64,000 nt of DNA from Piper betle (GCA_033002965.1 JAURVB010012315.1:62001-126000); one strand, 5' to 3'; positions 1 through 13,171 are shown, counted from the first letter of the stretch. Program-made: numbers and translations. The notes: generated by a model from the letters alone, not told the origin.

Positions 1-3000
1 CAATAGCTGGTTTTGAACTCACCATAGCATACATAAGATTTCCGATACCTGAAGCATAAGGCACCACTTTCATGTGAGCTTTATCCTTATCACTCTTAAC
101 ACCTTGTTCTTTTGACAATTGGAATTTACTACCCAAAGTAGTAGTCACTGACTTAGATTCATTCATGTTGAATTTCTCAAGCACTTTCTTCACATACCCT
201 TCTTGAGAGAACCAGAACTTCTTGTTCTCTTGTTTCGGGTAATTTACATCCCAAGAAGTTGTTTTGCTTCATCCAAGTTCTTCATTGAAAAACTCTTGGC
301 TAACCTTATCTTGAGATTAAAGATTTTCTTCGTACAAGTCCTTGCAACAAACATGTTATCTACATACAAAGTTAAAATAATGTAATTGCCATCATTAAAC
401 TTTTGTAGATATACAGAGTGGTTTAAATTGCTCCTAGAAATTCATTATCTAACATAAACTTGTCAAATTTCAAATACCACTGTCTTGGTGCTTGTTTGAG
501 TCCATATAGACTCCTCTTCAATTTGCACACTATATTTTCTTTACCTTTAACTTCAAATCCTTTTGGTTATTCCATATAAATCTCCTCCTCCAAATCACCA
601 TAAAGGAAAGCTGTATTTACATCAAGCTAATCTAAATACAACCCCTTTATAGGCGTAATACTTAAAATAATTCTAATAGAAGCATTTTTAGAACAGTTGT
701 AAATATATCATGAAAATCAATTCCTTATCTTTGACCAAAACCTTTCACCACAAGTCTTACCTTATACCTTTGTACCCTACCGGTTTTAGACTTAACTCAA
801 TAGATCCACTTGTTTTGTAGAACCTTCCTTTTTGGTGGTAACTTCACTAACTCCCATGTATGATTTTTCTCCAATGATGACATCTCATCCTTCATGACCA
901 ACTCCCACTTAAGATAAGTTTGTCAACCATGGTTTCATCATAGGACTCCGGTTTTCCCGCATCAGTATACAAAATATATTGCACAATTAAATTTAATTTC
1001 TGAGTAGGCTTTCTAACCCTTGCGCTCCTCCTTGGTTTGGGAGCAATAACTATCTCTTGTGGTGGCTCTTAGTCATCAATTTCAACTTGTGCATCAGAAT
1101 ATTCAGAATCTGATTCATTATCATTTGGTTGATTAGCCTGTGACTCACCTTCTTGTTCGATCTTTTTAGAAGATAATTGTTCCACATCACTTGGAACAAA
1201 TTCTTGAATTCAGCACTTGGTATTTCTTCATTTTTGTCTCATCAAGCTCCATATACTCTTGGACTCCTCACTCTTTTCTTTCTTCCTATCTTTGTACATG
1301 CACTCTTCATTAAATACAACATCTCGACTTCGAAACATCTTTTTGTTCTCGAAATCCCACATCCAATAACCATACTCGTCACCCCTATATCCAAGAAATA
1401 CACACTTGAGGGATTTTGATTCAAGCTTCTTTCTTGATTCCCTATCAACATGTGCATAAGCAATACAACCAAAAACCTTAAGAAAAGAGTAGTCAACTTT
1501 CTTACCAGTTCATACCTCTTTCGGTATTTTTCCATCTAAGATGCTTGATGGACTTCGGTGATTAGATAGACAACTGTATCCACAGTGGGACCCAAAAGAT
1601 GCAAAGGGAGTCCAACATGAACTCTCATGTTTCTCACTCACTCTAGGATGATCTTGTTCATTCTCTCCACCACCCTATTTTATTGAGGTGTCCTTGGCAT
1701 TGTCTTGATCCTTCTAATTCCCCGCTTTTCACAATAGGAGTCAAACTCTTTATTGAAAATTCCCCGTTATCCGATAGAAGACATTTCAATTTTAAACTTA
1801 TTTCATTCTCAACTCGGGCTTTCCATATTTTGAAAATGCTAAATACTTCTGATTTTTTCTTAATAGTGTAGATTTATGTCTTCCTACTAAAATCTTCAAT
1901 GATGGTAACAAAATAGAAATTACCTCCAAAAGATTTACCATTTGCTGGCCCCCAAACATCTGTATGAACCTACTCCAACCTTTTGGATTTCATCTCTCGC
2001 CCATTCTTTGTGAAACTGACCCGTTCCTGTTTACCTAAAACACGTCTTCACAAAAACCAAAGTTAGAATCAATTATACCTGTCAAAACCTTCTTGGAATG
2101 TAAGATCCTCATCCCACTCTTACTCAAGTGACCAAGCCTTCTATGCCATAAAGTTGTTATGTCATTCTTCTCAGTGGCCAAAGAAAGAAGTGGATCTACC
2201 TTGGTAGACAATGGGTAAAGTGTGCTCACCGCCTTCCCCTTGATCACCACCAATGCTTCCTTGTTGATCTTCCGCTGATTATTTTCGAATGTGATCCTAT
2301 AGCCCTCTTGGTCCAGCTTGTCAATAGATATAAGATTCTTCTTCAATTCAGGTATATATCTAACCTCCTTGAGAATAAGTTTACCTTCATCATGCATCTT
2401 CAAATGAATTACTCCCTTACCTTCAATTTTGCACTTCTGACCATTGCCAATTGTTACATATCCAAACTCACTCTTGACAAAATCACAAAACTATTCTTTG
2501 TGAGAAGTATAATGAAATGAAACACCTGAATCAATATACCATGTATCTATTTTGTAATCATCATGAACAAAGAAACAAATATTCCCTTCATGACCATCTA
2601 CAACATTAGCTTCATTCTTGACTTGCTCGGGACAATCCTTTTTACATGTCCTTCCTTATCACAAATCTAACAAGTAAGCTTACCCTTGAATTTTCCTTTA
2701 GATTTAGAGTGCCCTCGGTTCTTAGGACCTCTACGTGGACCACTTTCTCTTTTTTTGCCCTTGCTTTTGTCCATCGACAAAGCTATGACTGAGATGGACA
2801 GTGTGCTATCCACCATGCTCCTCTTCATCATCTCTTGATTCAATATTGCACTTAGCACTTCATCAAACTTTAGTTGTTCTTTTGATGCAGTACTTATAGA
2901 TGTAATTACCGTATCCCAACTCCCCGACAAAGAACACATGAACATTAAAGATTTAATATCTTCATTAAAGGTCATCTTCACAAATTCAAGTTGTGTCTAA

Positions 3001-3417
3001 ATTTTATTGAAATCATTCAAATGATTAACAGTAGATTTACCATCGGGCATCCTTAAATAGACAAGCTTCCTCAAAAAAATAATCTGTTAGAGGCTGATGA
3101 CTTCTCATAAACACCAGTTAATGCCTCCATCAACCCTTTGACGGTTGTCTGTTTGGAGACATTAAACGCCACCGATTATGTTAAACACAATTGGATTATA
3201 GCTAAGGCTTGCCTATCCAACAAGGCCCACTCCTCGGTTGACATCGCTTCTAGCTTGGTATGTACAATATATATGATCCTCAATCTACATTCTCCACCAT
3301 TGATAATTTGTTCCATCAAATTTTTCAATCTTCCCATTCTTGGAAGTGTTTGCCATGACTCCCACTCAAATCAAAATTTGATTGAATGAGACCAAGATTC
3401 TCATAGATGGTGCCAAT
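1..3417 (-). mobile_element. Ty1/copia retrotransposon internal region, degenerate, cut by window edge
   Basis: The minus strand reads in copia order from right to left: a gag start near 3356, a UBN2-type gag segment (2667-2981) ending in a basic K/R/G-rich tail, a GAG-pre-integrase segment (2035-2403, with LWHRRLGHLS), integrase pieces in several frames (about 1240-2000), and reverse transcriptase from about 1000 to the edge. RT landmarks include QLDV.TAFLYGDLEEEIYME near 560-640 and a motif near 1-75 reading VPYASGIGNLMYAMVSS. Many frameshifts and stops split it, so it cannot make one polyprotein. The catalytic YVDD motif reads YVDN at 352-366, a second sign of decay. RNase H and the 3' LTR would lie left of the window. 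Family assignment is firm; the lineage within copia was not resolved. Confidence 0.9.
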
Positions 3418-4002
3418 TGTTGAGAAAAATCCCCAAAGTTGGAGAACAATAACAGAAAACACAAGATATAGGAAAATAATGCTTGCGAAATAAGATAAAA
3501 CAAAAACAAAAGAACAGAGATTTAACGTGAAAAACCCTCGTTTTTGTTGAGAGTCAAAAATCACGGTATAATAACAAATAATTCAGTACTTCAACTAAAG
3601 ATTACACCATCAAATATATAGAGATGTACAAGAAGATTACTCACCCAACCTATACTATTGAGATTAAAAGATTCTATATAGCACAAGAAGATTATTCACT
3701 TAACCTATACTATTGAGATTAAAAGATTTTTCTATCTCAATACTCTATATAAGATCAAGCTAGTGAATAATATTTTTCTCTCTTCTTATCTCTATATTCC
3801 TTTTCTATTTCTCTCTTTTTCTCTCACATCCGGCCTATTTTTAGAATAAGGCAAATAAGTCCATATTTATAGAGATATTTTAAGGCCCTTCATCTTTCAT
3901 GGAACAATAAACAGTCACCTTTGGTATCCCGAGATTCCTTTAGTATTTCGAGTGTAATAATGAGTTATATATCATTAATATTCATAATTATAAATATTAA
4001 CA
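3418..4002 (-). repeat. 5' LTR of the copia element at 1-3417
   Basis: On the plus strand this block starts TGTTGAGAAAAAT and ends AAATATTAACA, so it has the TG...CA ends of an LTR. It abuts the gag leader of the copia element, whose first internal bases on the minus strand read ATTGGCACCATC, the place of the primer binding site. Segments of it recur at both ends of the solo LTR at 58288-59407, which supports the boundaries. It is about 585 bp. No partner LTR is in the window. Confidence 0.75.
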
Positions 4003-4249
4003 ATATGAACACTTAAAGAAGAAAAATATTGACAACAACATTGAAAGCCTATGTTTGTAGAGTTTGCAAAATGTGTTCCAAGTTAATTAGTTGATAATTT
4101 TAAAATTGTTGTTAGTCTATTGCATTTAAATACATACTCTCTCAATGTTGAAGAAAAATGTTTAATCTGAGACTCTCTGAAAAACATTTTGACATTTATA
4201 TTGCCACAAGTTCATTACCTATAAGAAGAGAGTAAAAATAGATAATTAT
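4003..4249. other. unassigned AT-rich flank
   Basis: This stretch lies between the copia 5' LTR and the last recognisable translocator exon. I see no gene, repeat or regulatory signal in it. Confidence 0.4.
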
Positions 4250-5650
4250 CAAACACTGATTGAAAAGCCAATCACAAAAACTCTCTTCAAGACGTTCCCT
4301 GCTACGCGGGTGACTGGTGCAACTCTTTCTAGAGTATTTGTGACAATCTGAACATAGCGATGTATAAAATAAGAAGATACAACATGAGAGAATCGGAATC
4401 AAATCTTTACAGTCAATAACTCATGAATGAACCAGGAGGATAGTATGTAAAGGGCCACACATCTTACTTAATTGTACAAATGGTAGAACATGCCAATCCA
4501 AAACAAGTCTGAGACGAACTTTTGAATGCCTACTTTAGCAATTGCTTCAGCAAAAACCGTGTTGCATCAGTCGTGGTTCCTCTATCTGAAATTTGATGTG
4601 TATATATATTCATCTTCATAGATTAGACTGGGTGGTAAAAGGAACACACAATTAAAGCCACCTAGAATCCAAAGTGTCTGTAGTTTTAGAAAGGAACACA
4701 CAATTATAGCCGGAGGGATGCACACAAGGGGGAAATTATTGAAATGTGTGCGTAAACGTTTGTGCTATCCATGTCAGTCTTATCAAGATATAAATTCAAG
4801 TTAGACACTACAGTGATAGCACACAAGTAACCATAAACGAAGAAGAAAATAGGAAGCAAAAGGCCTCACATAATTGTTTGTCTTAAATATATACCATAGC
4901 TTTTTTAGAATAGATGCTTCTGTAGGTAAATGCAATGTTTGAGATCATCGCACTAACAAATCTGAGCCAGTTAAAAGAGAGTTCAGTCAATGAAGCCATT
5001 GAAACACCTGAACGGGATCAGAAATATCGATGAGTTTCTTAAAATTAAACTAGCACAAGCTGACAACAATCAGTCGACAGCAAGATTCTGCCAGAAGAAA
5101 AACTTGAACTGATTCATTTTGCACTTACCAATAACAAAAGGTGCCAATGATAACCATAGGGCTGGTGGAATCAGGTGTCCCAAGAAAAACTGAGAAGCAG
5201 CAGCATTGAAGAAGGGCTCAAGTGTTGATAAAGAAAAACACAACAAAAGAGCCAATCAAGTCAGAGAAAATTGCACAGAATACCAAAAATCAATTTTCTT
5301 TCTAGCATAAGCCTTCGTTTTAGGATTAATGCTAACTTAATAATTTGCAGCAAACAGGGCTAAAACCATTCCTGGTTGTACATTACCCCTAGGTGAATAC
5401 AGGAAGTACGTTTAATGGTGTGGGTAAATGACACTGCAACTGCAGCAAAAGAGACATTTGGCATCACATGCCCTAGTGCATGACATACTGCAACTGGCGT
5501 GAGAAGCATTGGTAGATCTTTACTAATCGGCTGCAAATAATAACAGGAAAGGTGAACAACAAATTCACAAGCAGAAACTTAACATTTTGTATTTAACTAA
5601 TCATAAAGCTTACAGCACGTTTAACAAGGAGATGACCAACGGACACAAAA
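4250..5650 (-). pseudogene. plastid triose-phosphate/phosphate translocator pseudogene (fragment)
   Basis: Read on the minus strand, six exon-like blocks match the plastid inner-envelope triose-phosphate/phosphate antiporter in order: 5613-5650 (FVSVGHLLVK), 5410-5530 (PISKDLPML...[13 protein letters not shown]), about 5129-5226 ([12 protein letters not shown]...[11 protein letters not shown]), about 4700-4790 (TDMDSTNVYAHISII), about 4470-4572 (EAIAKVG...[14 protein letters not shown]) and about 4250-4347 ([18 protein letters not shown]). The blocks are split by introns, so this is not a retrocopy. It is dead: the acceptor before the third block reads CAA instead of CAG, the fourth block shifts frame after ISII, and the fifth has an extra T after QHGF. 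The transit peptide and N-terminal part are missing, and the C-terminus stops at GFSI. TDMDSTN and the TLERVAP region favour the triose-phosphate class over the PEP or glucose-phosphate classes. Confidence 0.85.
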
Positions 5651-6414
5651 CTGTAAAAGAGGAATAGGGCTCTCTTGTTATAAAACATAAACTCAAAATC
5701 TACGTCCATCTAAACCATCAGGTTGAATTAGCAAATGTATTCTTACTATGGGTATGGAAAATAGTTGTAGATTTTTTTGTTAAATATGTTGAAAATCACG
5801 TCCGGAAAGTACCTGCGGAACAGCTACCAATTTGTCAAACAAAATGAAGATCATAAAGAAAATCAAGGCAATAAACTACTAATTTATAGTTTGTTATCCT
5901 TGTTATAATGTTTGAAGGGGTTCCCTCTCCTGCCAAAACATAAGGAGGGACAACCAACCATGGACTTCTTAATGTACCAACTACTGCCACCTAAGTTAAA
6001 ATTTTAGTAATTAATATCGGTATAGATGTAGAGCCTGATTATATATAACCTAAGATATAATCATGCTTATTTTTTTCCCATAGAGTGCAATGTTTATGTC
6101 ATGGATCACGAAATGTGCTTGGATGGATTCATTCTCTTATTGAGAAATATTGAAACAAACCTAGTCACTTTCATGTACCTAAACTTATTCGTGAATGGCA
6201 GCAATGGACTTGGGCTGTCATGTGGTGGCCTAAAATCAAATGCACCAGCTTTCTATTCTTTTTTTTAAAATAGTTTTCTATGCTTACTATTACTCTAATT
6301 CAGTTGATTTAAAATGAGATACATCGGTCAACCTCAAACTGTCTGTTTAATTTGGTAAGAGTAGAATGTTATTAATTATATAATTAAAAATAAGCAAATC
6401 TTCAAGAAGGGTAT
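5651..6414. other. intergenic, no gene recognised
   Basis: The region lies between divergent translocator and LEO1 fragments. The part up to about 5760 continues the translocator homology seen near 38160-38250 and is intron-like. The rest is AT-rich and I could not match it to a gene or element. Confidence 0.4.
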
Positions 6415-9257
6415 GTAGCACATAAGAGTGTGCAAAGCAGGGATGGCACAATATCTGTGAGTGCAAATATAACTCCATTTGTTTCTTTTCTCTTTTCTAT
6501 TTTGCTACTGATTTTCTTTGTGTTTTTCATGAGTTTTGGATGTGGTGTCTGTTTTCTCATGCGAAGGTTTTCTCTGGGTGTGCTTGGCTAGATCCTGGTG
6601 CAAATTCCATGGGAAAAAATTCTGTTTTATTTTGAACTCATTGTTTCGTTTGTTGGAATGACTTGAGGAGGTAGGATCATTGTTTTTTGGTCATAGTTAT
6701 AGAGCAGGTTGGAATTTATCATTTGTGCTCTTTCTTTTTCCTACTTCAATGGCACACCAATAGGTATCAAAATGAAATTTTTTATACAAATCAATACATT
6801 CTTTGTACATTTTTTTATTCTCATTTTCTGAGGTATATTGGTTGGTTCCATTCTTATACGCATGGTTACATTGACATCGACGAAAGAGAATTTCTAGTGT
6901 AAATATGCCTGTTCCAGACAGGCAATCATCGTTACCTTGACCTTGTTTTTTGGATCTTTAAATTATCTACTTCTGTCTTGTGACATCTTTGTGCCTGCCT
7001 TTAATTGCCTAAATGTTTCTAGTTATGTTGAATCTTTTGTCTTTTTCATGAGATTACTACATAGTCCCTCTAATCTTCTAATATGGAATTGTTGCAGTAT
7101 GAAAGCAATGCACGTTTTGTGAGGTGGTCTGATAGATGCATACAGCGTCTGATTGGGAATGATGTCCTTGACATATCTGTGCAGGAAGGACAACATGATG
7201 AAGCACACCTTTTTCTTCGACACATAAGCTTTATTTATCATTCTGATCAGTACTATAATGGACTTTGGATGGTTCCCTGCTGAATAGTAGGTGTATGAAA
7301 TCTTATCTCAAGCAACCTGTATCAGATGGATTTAGAAAAGCTGAAATACATATTTGGCTGTATCATCAGTGTAGTTTATGATGGCTCTGTTTAAAAGTTG
7401 GTCTTTAATTTGTCTAATCTAATGTACGGCAATATTGATCATCTTTGTAAAATAATAATATAGATTTGATCTTTTTTATGCATCTTGTAAGCTTGTGATA
7501 TTACAACTCCAGGGGATATTGCAATCACAAGGGAAGATATTAAAAAAACTGAGGTTCATGCCTTCATCGTCATCATCAAAGTCTCGTCGACTTTCTACAG
7601 CTCTTGTTGATTCTCGGCCTAAAAAAGTTTACAAGGTCAAGAACTGCATCACTGACATTGATCCTGAGAGGGAGAAAGAAGAAAGAGAAGGTTAGTACTA
7701 TATTCTATCTCTGATTCTTTACGTTTAACTTATACAGATATGCTATTAAGTGTATAGCATCCTAAATGCGAGGATGAAAATCCACTTTCACAGGGGCTTC
7801 ATGTGAAGTTGATGATAATCCTTTATATACAAGGATATCACAAGTCACTAAATGCACTGGCTAATGCAGTCAGGTTTAATACACTACATTCTGTGTCAGC
7901 TCTTAAGGACTTTGCAAATGCTTATTTCAGGCCGAAGGACAAACAATAAGAGCAACTGAGCTGCTTCACCGGAAAAGAGAGAAAATAAGCCGTAAATACT
8001 CTCAGACCGTGGAGAGAGGACGCCAACTTTCACCAGGGTTTTTAGAGGAAGCATTGGATGAGGTTTATTTGCAAATAGTGCTTTCTCTTGTTTCTACTCT
8101 CCATCCATTCTCTCTTTTAATCAGCAGATGTCTCATCTTAGATTGCCATTAGCATCAGTTTTACTAAGCTTCATTATATTTAGTATTTTATTTAAGTGGA
8201 ATAACTGTGTAATTTGCATCATCAATAGAATTTCGCTTAAAAGGTAGTGGGCTTTGCAAAAATTTCGTTGGTCAGGAAACTGACTTGTTTATTGGTGGCT
8301 AGCTTGCCTTTGACAACATTTTAGTTCATGGTTTATTGTAGTCACTTTGGTACCTTTCTCTGATTCTGTCAGACCCGAACTAGGACTTTTTACGCCTACT
8401 AGCTATATATGAAAATGCCCTAGGCTCAGTCTCAAGTGCGCAAGAACATTCATCGTAAATCTTTTCTATCATCCGGCCGATCAACTCGTCAGCCTGTGAA
8501 CAAATCCTCTGAAAGTGAAAGAGAGGAGTCAGAATATGAAAGCACTGGTGGTGATGAAGATGAAAGATTGATTTCACGTGGGAGAGATGGAGATGACGAA
8601 TTCGAGCAGGAAGCTGGAGTGGATGTCAACGAAGAGTCAGATGAAGATGAGGTTTCTCTATCGCCCTTTCTCCTTCACAAACATTCAAGTACATTTATTA
8701 TCTACAAAAAGTTTATTTTTGGTGGAGACATCAGTAATAGGTGTGAACCTACCAAATAAATCAAAGAGATTAACTTGATTTAGTCTCGAGTTAATTAACT
8801 ATTATCTTCTGATATTTCTCTTATTAGTTAATTTGAAATAATAATAAAAAAGTCTATAAATATTATATTTGCTCCTAAATTTTAATTAGAAGATGAATAA
8901 GGAGTTATACTGTTTCTAAGGAGAATGATGATATGTAGTGAAAATCAAACTTTTTCTTAGTGATCAAGGAGCGTGGTAAATCTGGTCCATCGATCCATTC
9001 CGCTCCAAGATAAATTTTTATATTATCTATATTTTATTGTATATTTAATTTCTACACCTACAAATAAAATTGGTTGGCTGGCTGTTTCTCCTTATTTGTG
9101 ATAAGTGGATCGTTTGGTGGCTTTGCAGGAGCCAAGTCGTGGAAGTAAAGAATTAAAAGGAAAGCAGGAAGAGATTGAATCAAAGTCTTTTTCTTCACCA
9201 AGAAAACCGACCACCCTTCGGCGCCGAGAAGATGTCCATGAAAGCGATGACGAATGA
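6415..9257 (+). pseudogene. LEO1: LEO1/VIP4-like Paf1-complex subunit, broken copy 1
   Basis: LEO1 (VIP4 in Arabidopsis) is a nuclear Paf1-complex subunit acting with RNA polymerase II during elongation. Exon blocks: about 6415-6456 (ends RDGTIS, donor GTGAGT), 7098-7228 (YESNARFVRWSD...LFLRH), 7513-7690 (GILQSQG...VYKVKNCITDIDPEREKEE), 7931-8062 (QTIRATELLHRKREKIS...LSPGFLEEALDE), 8430-8651 (acidic, serine-rich) and 9129-9257 (ends RRREDVHESDDE, stop). An AATAAA follows at 9297-9302. Breaks: the donor after 7228 reads AAGCTT instead of AAG/GT, the third block is 2 nt short next to copy 2 and shifts frame, and the D/E-rich exon present in copy 2 (about 27331-27435) is deleted here. Exons for the N-terminal half are absent. 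Transcription is possible; a normal LEO1 protein is not. Confidence 0.85.
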
Positions 9258-9827
9258 CTATTGTTATAGTAACTTTGTATACCCTGTAGTTAAATGAATA
9301 AAATTCTGAAACAGTGAGCTGCTGCTCATCTGTTTATCACTGAGGTCTTCATGCTCCAAGTGCTTAGATTAGTAATGAGCTCTAGATTTGAAGGTGCGCA
9401 TATATACCAAAAAAATACGCCAAACAAGCGCAACTGCATAAACCGAAAGAGTCTTGAGAACTAAAGATTACTTTTAAACCAACGTACATTCCAAGAGCAA
9501 TCAAATTAAACAAATAAATTAGAATTTGATTCCCAGTCCCCACGACTTCACAAGAAGCCTTTAAACTTTATTTAAAAAACGAGGTTAATAACATGCAAAA
9601 TATTAATTCTAATTTTCATAAAATTAAATAATTTTCATAAGAAATACACTCTTATTTATTTATTATGTAAAATTCTTTTAAAAACCTAGCTAACACAACC
9701 CGCACATCGACTAGTATATATTAATATAAAAGTGGAGCATCAACCATCACGCACATAATACAAAAATGAAAGATAAGTTATACCGTATAATCACACGACT
9801 TAGGGCTCACTTTGCATCATAACCTAT
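9258..9827. other. intergenic between convergent LEO1 and hydroxylase ends
   Basis: This is the shared 3' flank of two convergent units. The first 45 bases carry the LEO1 polyadenylation signal. The rest is AT-rich and I see no gene. Confidence 0.5.
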
Positions 9828-12410
9828 CTATTTGTAAGCGGACGGGTTCAAGCGTGGGATCGGACGCACCTTCAACGGGGCAGCCCGTTGCAAGGTGAGG
9901 CCATAGGCCTCCTCCATGTTCAGCTTCTCCGTGGTCTGCTCGATCGGCAAGCCCCAATCGAACGCGTGGACCAAGCTCGCGGTCATGAACAAGACCATCT
10001 TGAGGCCTAGGCTGAGCCCGGCGCAAATCCGCCTGCCGGATCCGAATGGGATCAGCTGGAAATCACCTCCTCGGACATCGACACTGGCCGCCTCCCCGCC
10101 CGGGAGGAAACGGGCTGGCCGGAACTCCAACGGATTCTTCCACACCTCCGGGTCCCGTCCGATGGCCCATATATTAACAAGTAAAGTGGTGCCTTTGGGG
10201 ACCTGATAGCCATCAACATCACAATCGTCCGTGGCAACACGTGGCAGAGATAGAGGGGTAGAAGGGTGGAGCCGAAAGTTCTCCTTTATGACGGCCTGGA
10301 GTATGGGAAGTTGGGTGAGATCCGAGTCCGCAACCATCCGGTCATGTCCAACAACCGAGTCCAGCTCTTGCCTTAATTGGGCCAGGATGTCCGGGTGCCG
10401 GATCAGCTCCGCCATTGCCCACTCTACCGTGCTGGATGAGGTATCGGTTCCGGCAATGAACAAATTCTGAAAAGACAAAAGTACCCACAAGTTCAATACG
10501 AAATGACTAAAATATCCTCCATAATCTAATAGGATGATTTTGATCTTTTTTGTTTTTTTTAAGCAAGAGGGCTTTGATCTGGCCGTGAGCAAAGTCGAAA
10601 AAACAAAAGAACATTAAAACGATGAGTTTTTTTTTCATATCATCATGTTTTAATCATTTTTCTTATATCGTGGTTGATTCCGGCCTAATAATAGTATTTT
10701 GGGCCCTTTAATAATACTTGCTTAGTTTAAGATTTAAATAACATTATTATATGTTATTAAAAAATAGAATATAATTTTATCCAAATTAATAATTCTTAAA
10801 ATATGTAATATTTTCCAATATATCTATAATAATATAAGTCAAATTAAAGTTTGTTATTTAATATAGTTTTTGCTCTCATTGTATTTTAGCCTCTATTATA
10901 TCATGGTCGATTCTAACCCCATATGCTTACTGATTTTTTTTTATTACAATTTATTATTTAACAAACTTATGAGAATAATTTTACTCCTGAATTTAAAACA
11001 TTTAATAAATTATAATACACACACATATATATATATATATATATTATTTAGAATCATATTTTTCAAATAAAAATTTATTTATTAATAATACATATTTAAT
11101 TTAAATTTATATAATTTGAGATTTCTATTATTTATTTATTATCATTTATTGTTGGACTAAATTTAGCCTTTAACTTTTTCCAAATTAAAAAACCTTACAA
11201 AAATGATAAATTTCAATTAACTATTAAAATTACACTCAAATAAAAAACATTACTTACTAATACCTACTCAATTAAAGATGATTACTTATTTTGAATATAA
11301 AACTAAAACTACTTTTAGTATTTTTATGAAACAACTGTCTTCTAAAAACGGATACTTATTTATTTATTTGTTAAAATTAAGTAAATATTTATTATTTTTA
11401 TTTTAAAATAATAATTAATAATAATTTTAAATTATTATTAACAAGTTTGAAATGTACCAGTCCGTTAGTGTATAAAGAAAACAGCCCAATAGTTCATACT
11501 AGTAGGAGAGCTTTGATCTCGGTGTCGGAGAGTCCACCCTCCCTGCCACCGCCGTCGCCGTCGCCGTCGCCGGACTGGATCCCCATCAGCGCAGAGAGCA
11601 TGTCGTCGTGCCGATGGCTATATCGAGCGCGGTGTTCGTCGATGATGCGACCGAGGAAGGCGTCGAAGCGGCGGTGGAGGCGCTTCATCTTCCCAACCAC
11701 ACCCTGGAGGTCGAGCCAGTCGAGCACCGGGATGAAATCGCCAATGTTAAAGACTCCGGCGAGCACCATCGCCTCCACCACCATCTCCTTGAACTCGCCG
11801 GCCTCCTTCCCACCCCCTTCTTCGAACACCCTCCTCCCCATCAACGCCCTCCCCAGCGCATTCGCGGTGCACACGTTGAGCAGCTCACTCAGATTAACGA
11901 CATTAACGTCGACCTGATCTCCACAGCCGGCACGACGCCGGAGCAAGGAGCCAACGAGGGCGGAGACCTCCTCCTCCCTGACATGCCGGAAGTCGTTCAA
12001 GGCCTTGCCTGAGAAGAGGTGGAGGGAGCATATCTTGCGAAGGGCGCGCCACCGGGGCCCGTAGGGGGCGAACACCAGGTCCTGCCCGTCGTATGAAATG
12101 TGCTTGGAGCCGGCGTTGGGGGGCGGGACGCGAATTTGGCGTCGTGGACCTTGAGGAAGAGGGCGGCGGTGCGGGCCGAAGCGGCGACGATGACGGGGAC
12201 GGAGCCGACCCGGAGGCCGAGGAGGGGGCCGTAGGTGGTTGCCATGGCCGCAAGGGTCTTGTGGGGGGCGGGGCCGAGGTGGGGAAGGTTGCCGAGGATC
12301 GGCCACGGCCGAGGCCCTGGAGGTAGCTTACTACGGCGGTGGCCGGGGAGGAGGAGGACGAGGAGGAGGACGGCGGCGATGATGGTGGCGGTGGCAACCA
12401 GGATATCCAT
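9828..12410 (-). CDS. F3'H: flavonoid 3'-hydroxylase-like cytochrome P450 (CYP75B), one frameshift
   Basis: ER-bound P450 expected to hydroxylate the B-ring 3' position of flavonoids using NADPH and O2. Exon 1 is 12410-11500, the intron 11499-10467 (GT..AG), exon 2 10466-9828. In order: an N-terminal membrane anchor starting MDILVATATIIAAVLLL, the hinge PPGPRPWPILGNL, LVFAPYGPRWRALRK, exon end DTEIKALLL, then AGTDTSSSTVEWA (I-helix), KENFRLHPS (ExxR), FRPARF, and heme site PFGSGRRICAG. VDVRGGDF before the heme site and MEEAYGLTLQRA near the end are typical of CYP75B. Adding one base would give about 516 residues, the usual family length. The break is in a run of six G (plus strand 12118-12123) within ASRPPNAG; either a fresh mutation or an error. 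Exon 1 is far more GC-rich than its surroundings. Start chosen at 12410 because it opens the anchor. Confidence 0.9.
10467..11499 (-). other. intron of the flavonoid 3'-hydroxylase
   Basis: Donor GTATGAAC follows LLL and acceptor TTTTCAG precedes AATTTGTTC. The intron is about 1 kb, AT-rich, with a short TA run near 11022-11042. No inserted element was recognised. Confidence 0.8.
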
Positions 12411-12470
12411 GGTGGTGGTGGTGGCTAGTGAGCTTCCATGCATTGTGGGGAACTCACACCATGCGTCAGT

Positions 12471-12522
12471 ATTATTTAATATATTATACTGTGAGTAATT
12501 AATATGATTGTTGGCACCTACC
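12471..12522 (-). promoter_or_regulatory. candidate core promoter of the hydroxylase: TATA-like stretch plus AC element
   Basis: On the plus strand the stretch ATTTAATATATTATA (TATA-like on either strand) lies about 65 bases above the hydroxylase start codon, and TTGGCACCTACC lies about 30 bases further upstream. ACCTACC is an AC-type site known to bind R2R3-MYB regulators of flavonoid genes. The same pair recurs at 13172-13221 and 13237-13286. Function is inferred. Confidence 0.5.
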
Positions 12523-12589
12523 ACTAGGTGGGTGAGTATGGCGAGCTGGCACCTGAGAGTGGGTTGAGCATGGTTTAGTGTAACCAAGC

Positions 12590-13161
12590 TAATTTGGTTT
12601 GGTTATAATTTGGATTAAAATAAAAAGTAATCATACTTACTTTAGTTTGTTCAGGTGTTCGGTCAAAACAAAACAAATCAAATTGAATAAATCAATAAAT
12701 AAAAATAATATCTTATTTATATTATTATATATATATATATATTTTTCAATGTTGTATATATATTTTTATGTATTTCTAGTCTTCATGATACATATTAAAG
12801 ATTTATAAAATTATTATTTTGATTTAATTTATTAAAAATAAACTATTTATTGAAATGAAAATTTAATATATTATAAATTATTTACCTCTTATATAATACC
12901 CCAATTTATAATATTATTCATATAACGTTTTACAATACATTCATAATTATCCCTAAATATGTATTAAAATTTTTTTATTTCATAAATAAAATGTAAACAT
13001 AATTATAGCAAACAGTAAAGAATGAATATTATTAACGATAAAAAATATTATTTATTATTTTGATTAATTTTATTAGAGTTTGATTACAACCAAACTGTAG
13101 TCAGTTTGGTTATCAATTATAATTTAATTAATTAAATTATTTTAATTCGGTTACCAAATTA
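12590..13161. mobile_element. possible MITE-like AT-rich insertion
   Basis: The block starts TAATTTGGT and ends ACCAAATTA, a 9-base terminal inverted match. It is AT-rich, without an open frame, and separates copies of the hydroxylase promoter module. No clear target duplication is visible, so it could also be ordinary AT-rich DNA. Confidence 0.3.
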
Positions 13162-13171
13162 ACCCCTCGTA

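Noticed and set aside
9916..10206. Plus-strand frames opposite the hydroxylase
   Set aside because: Shadows of a GC-rich P450 exon; the minus strand holds all P450 motifs.
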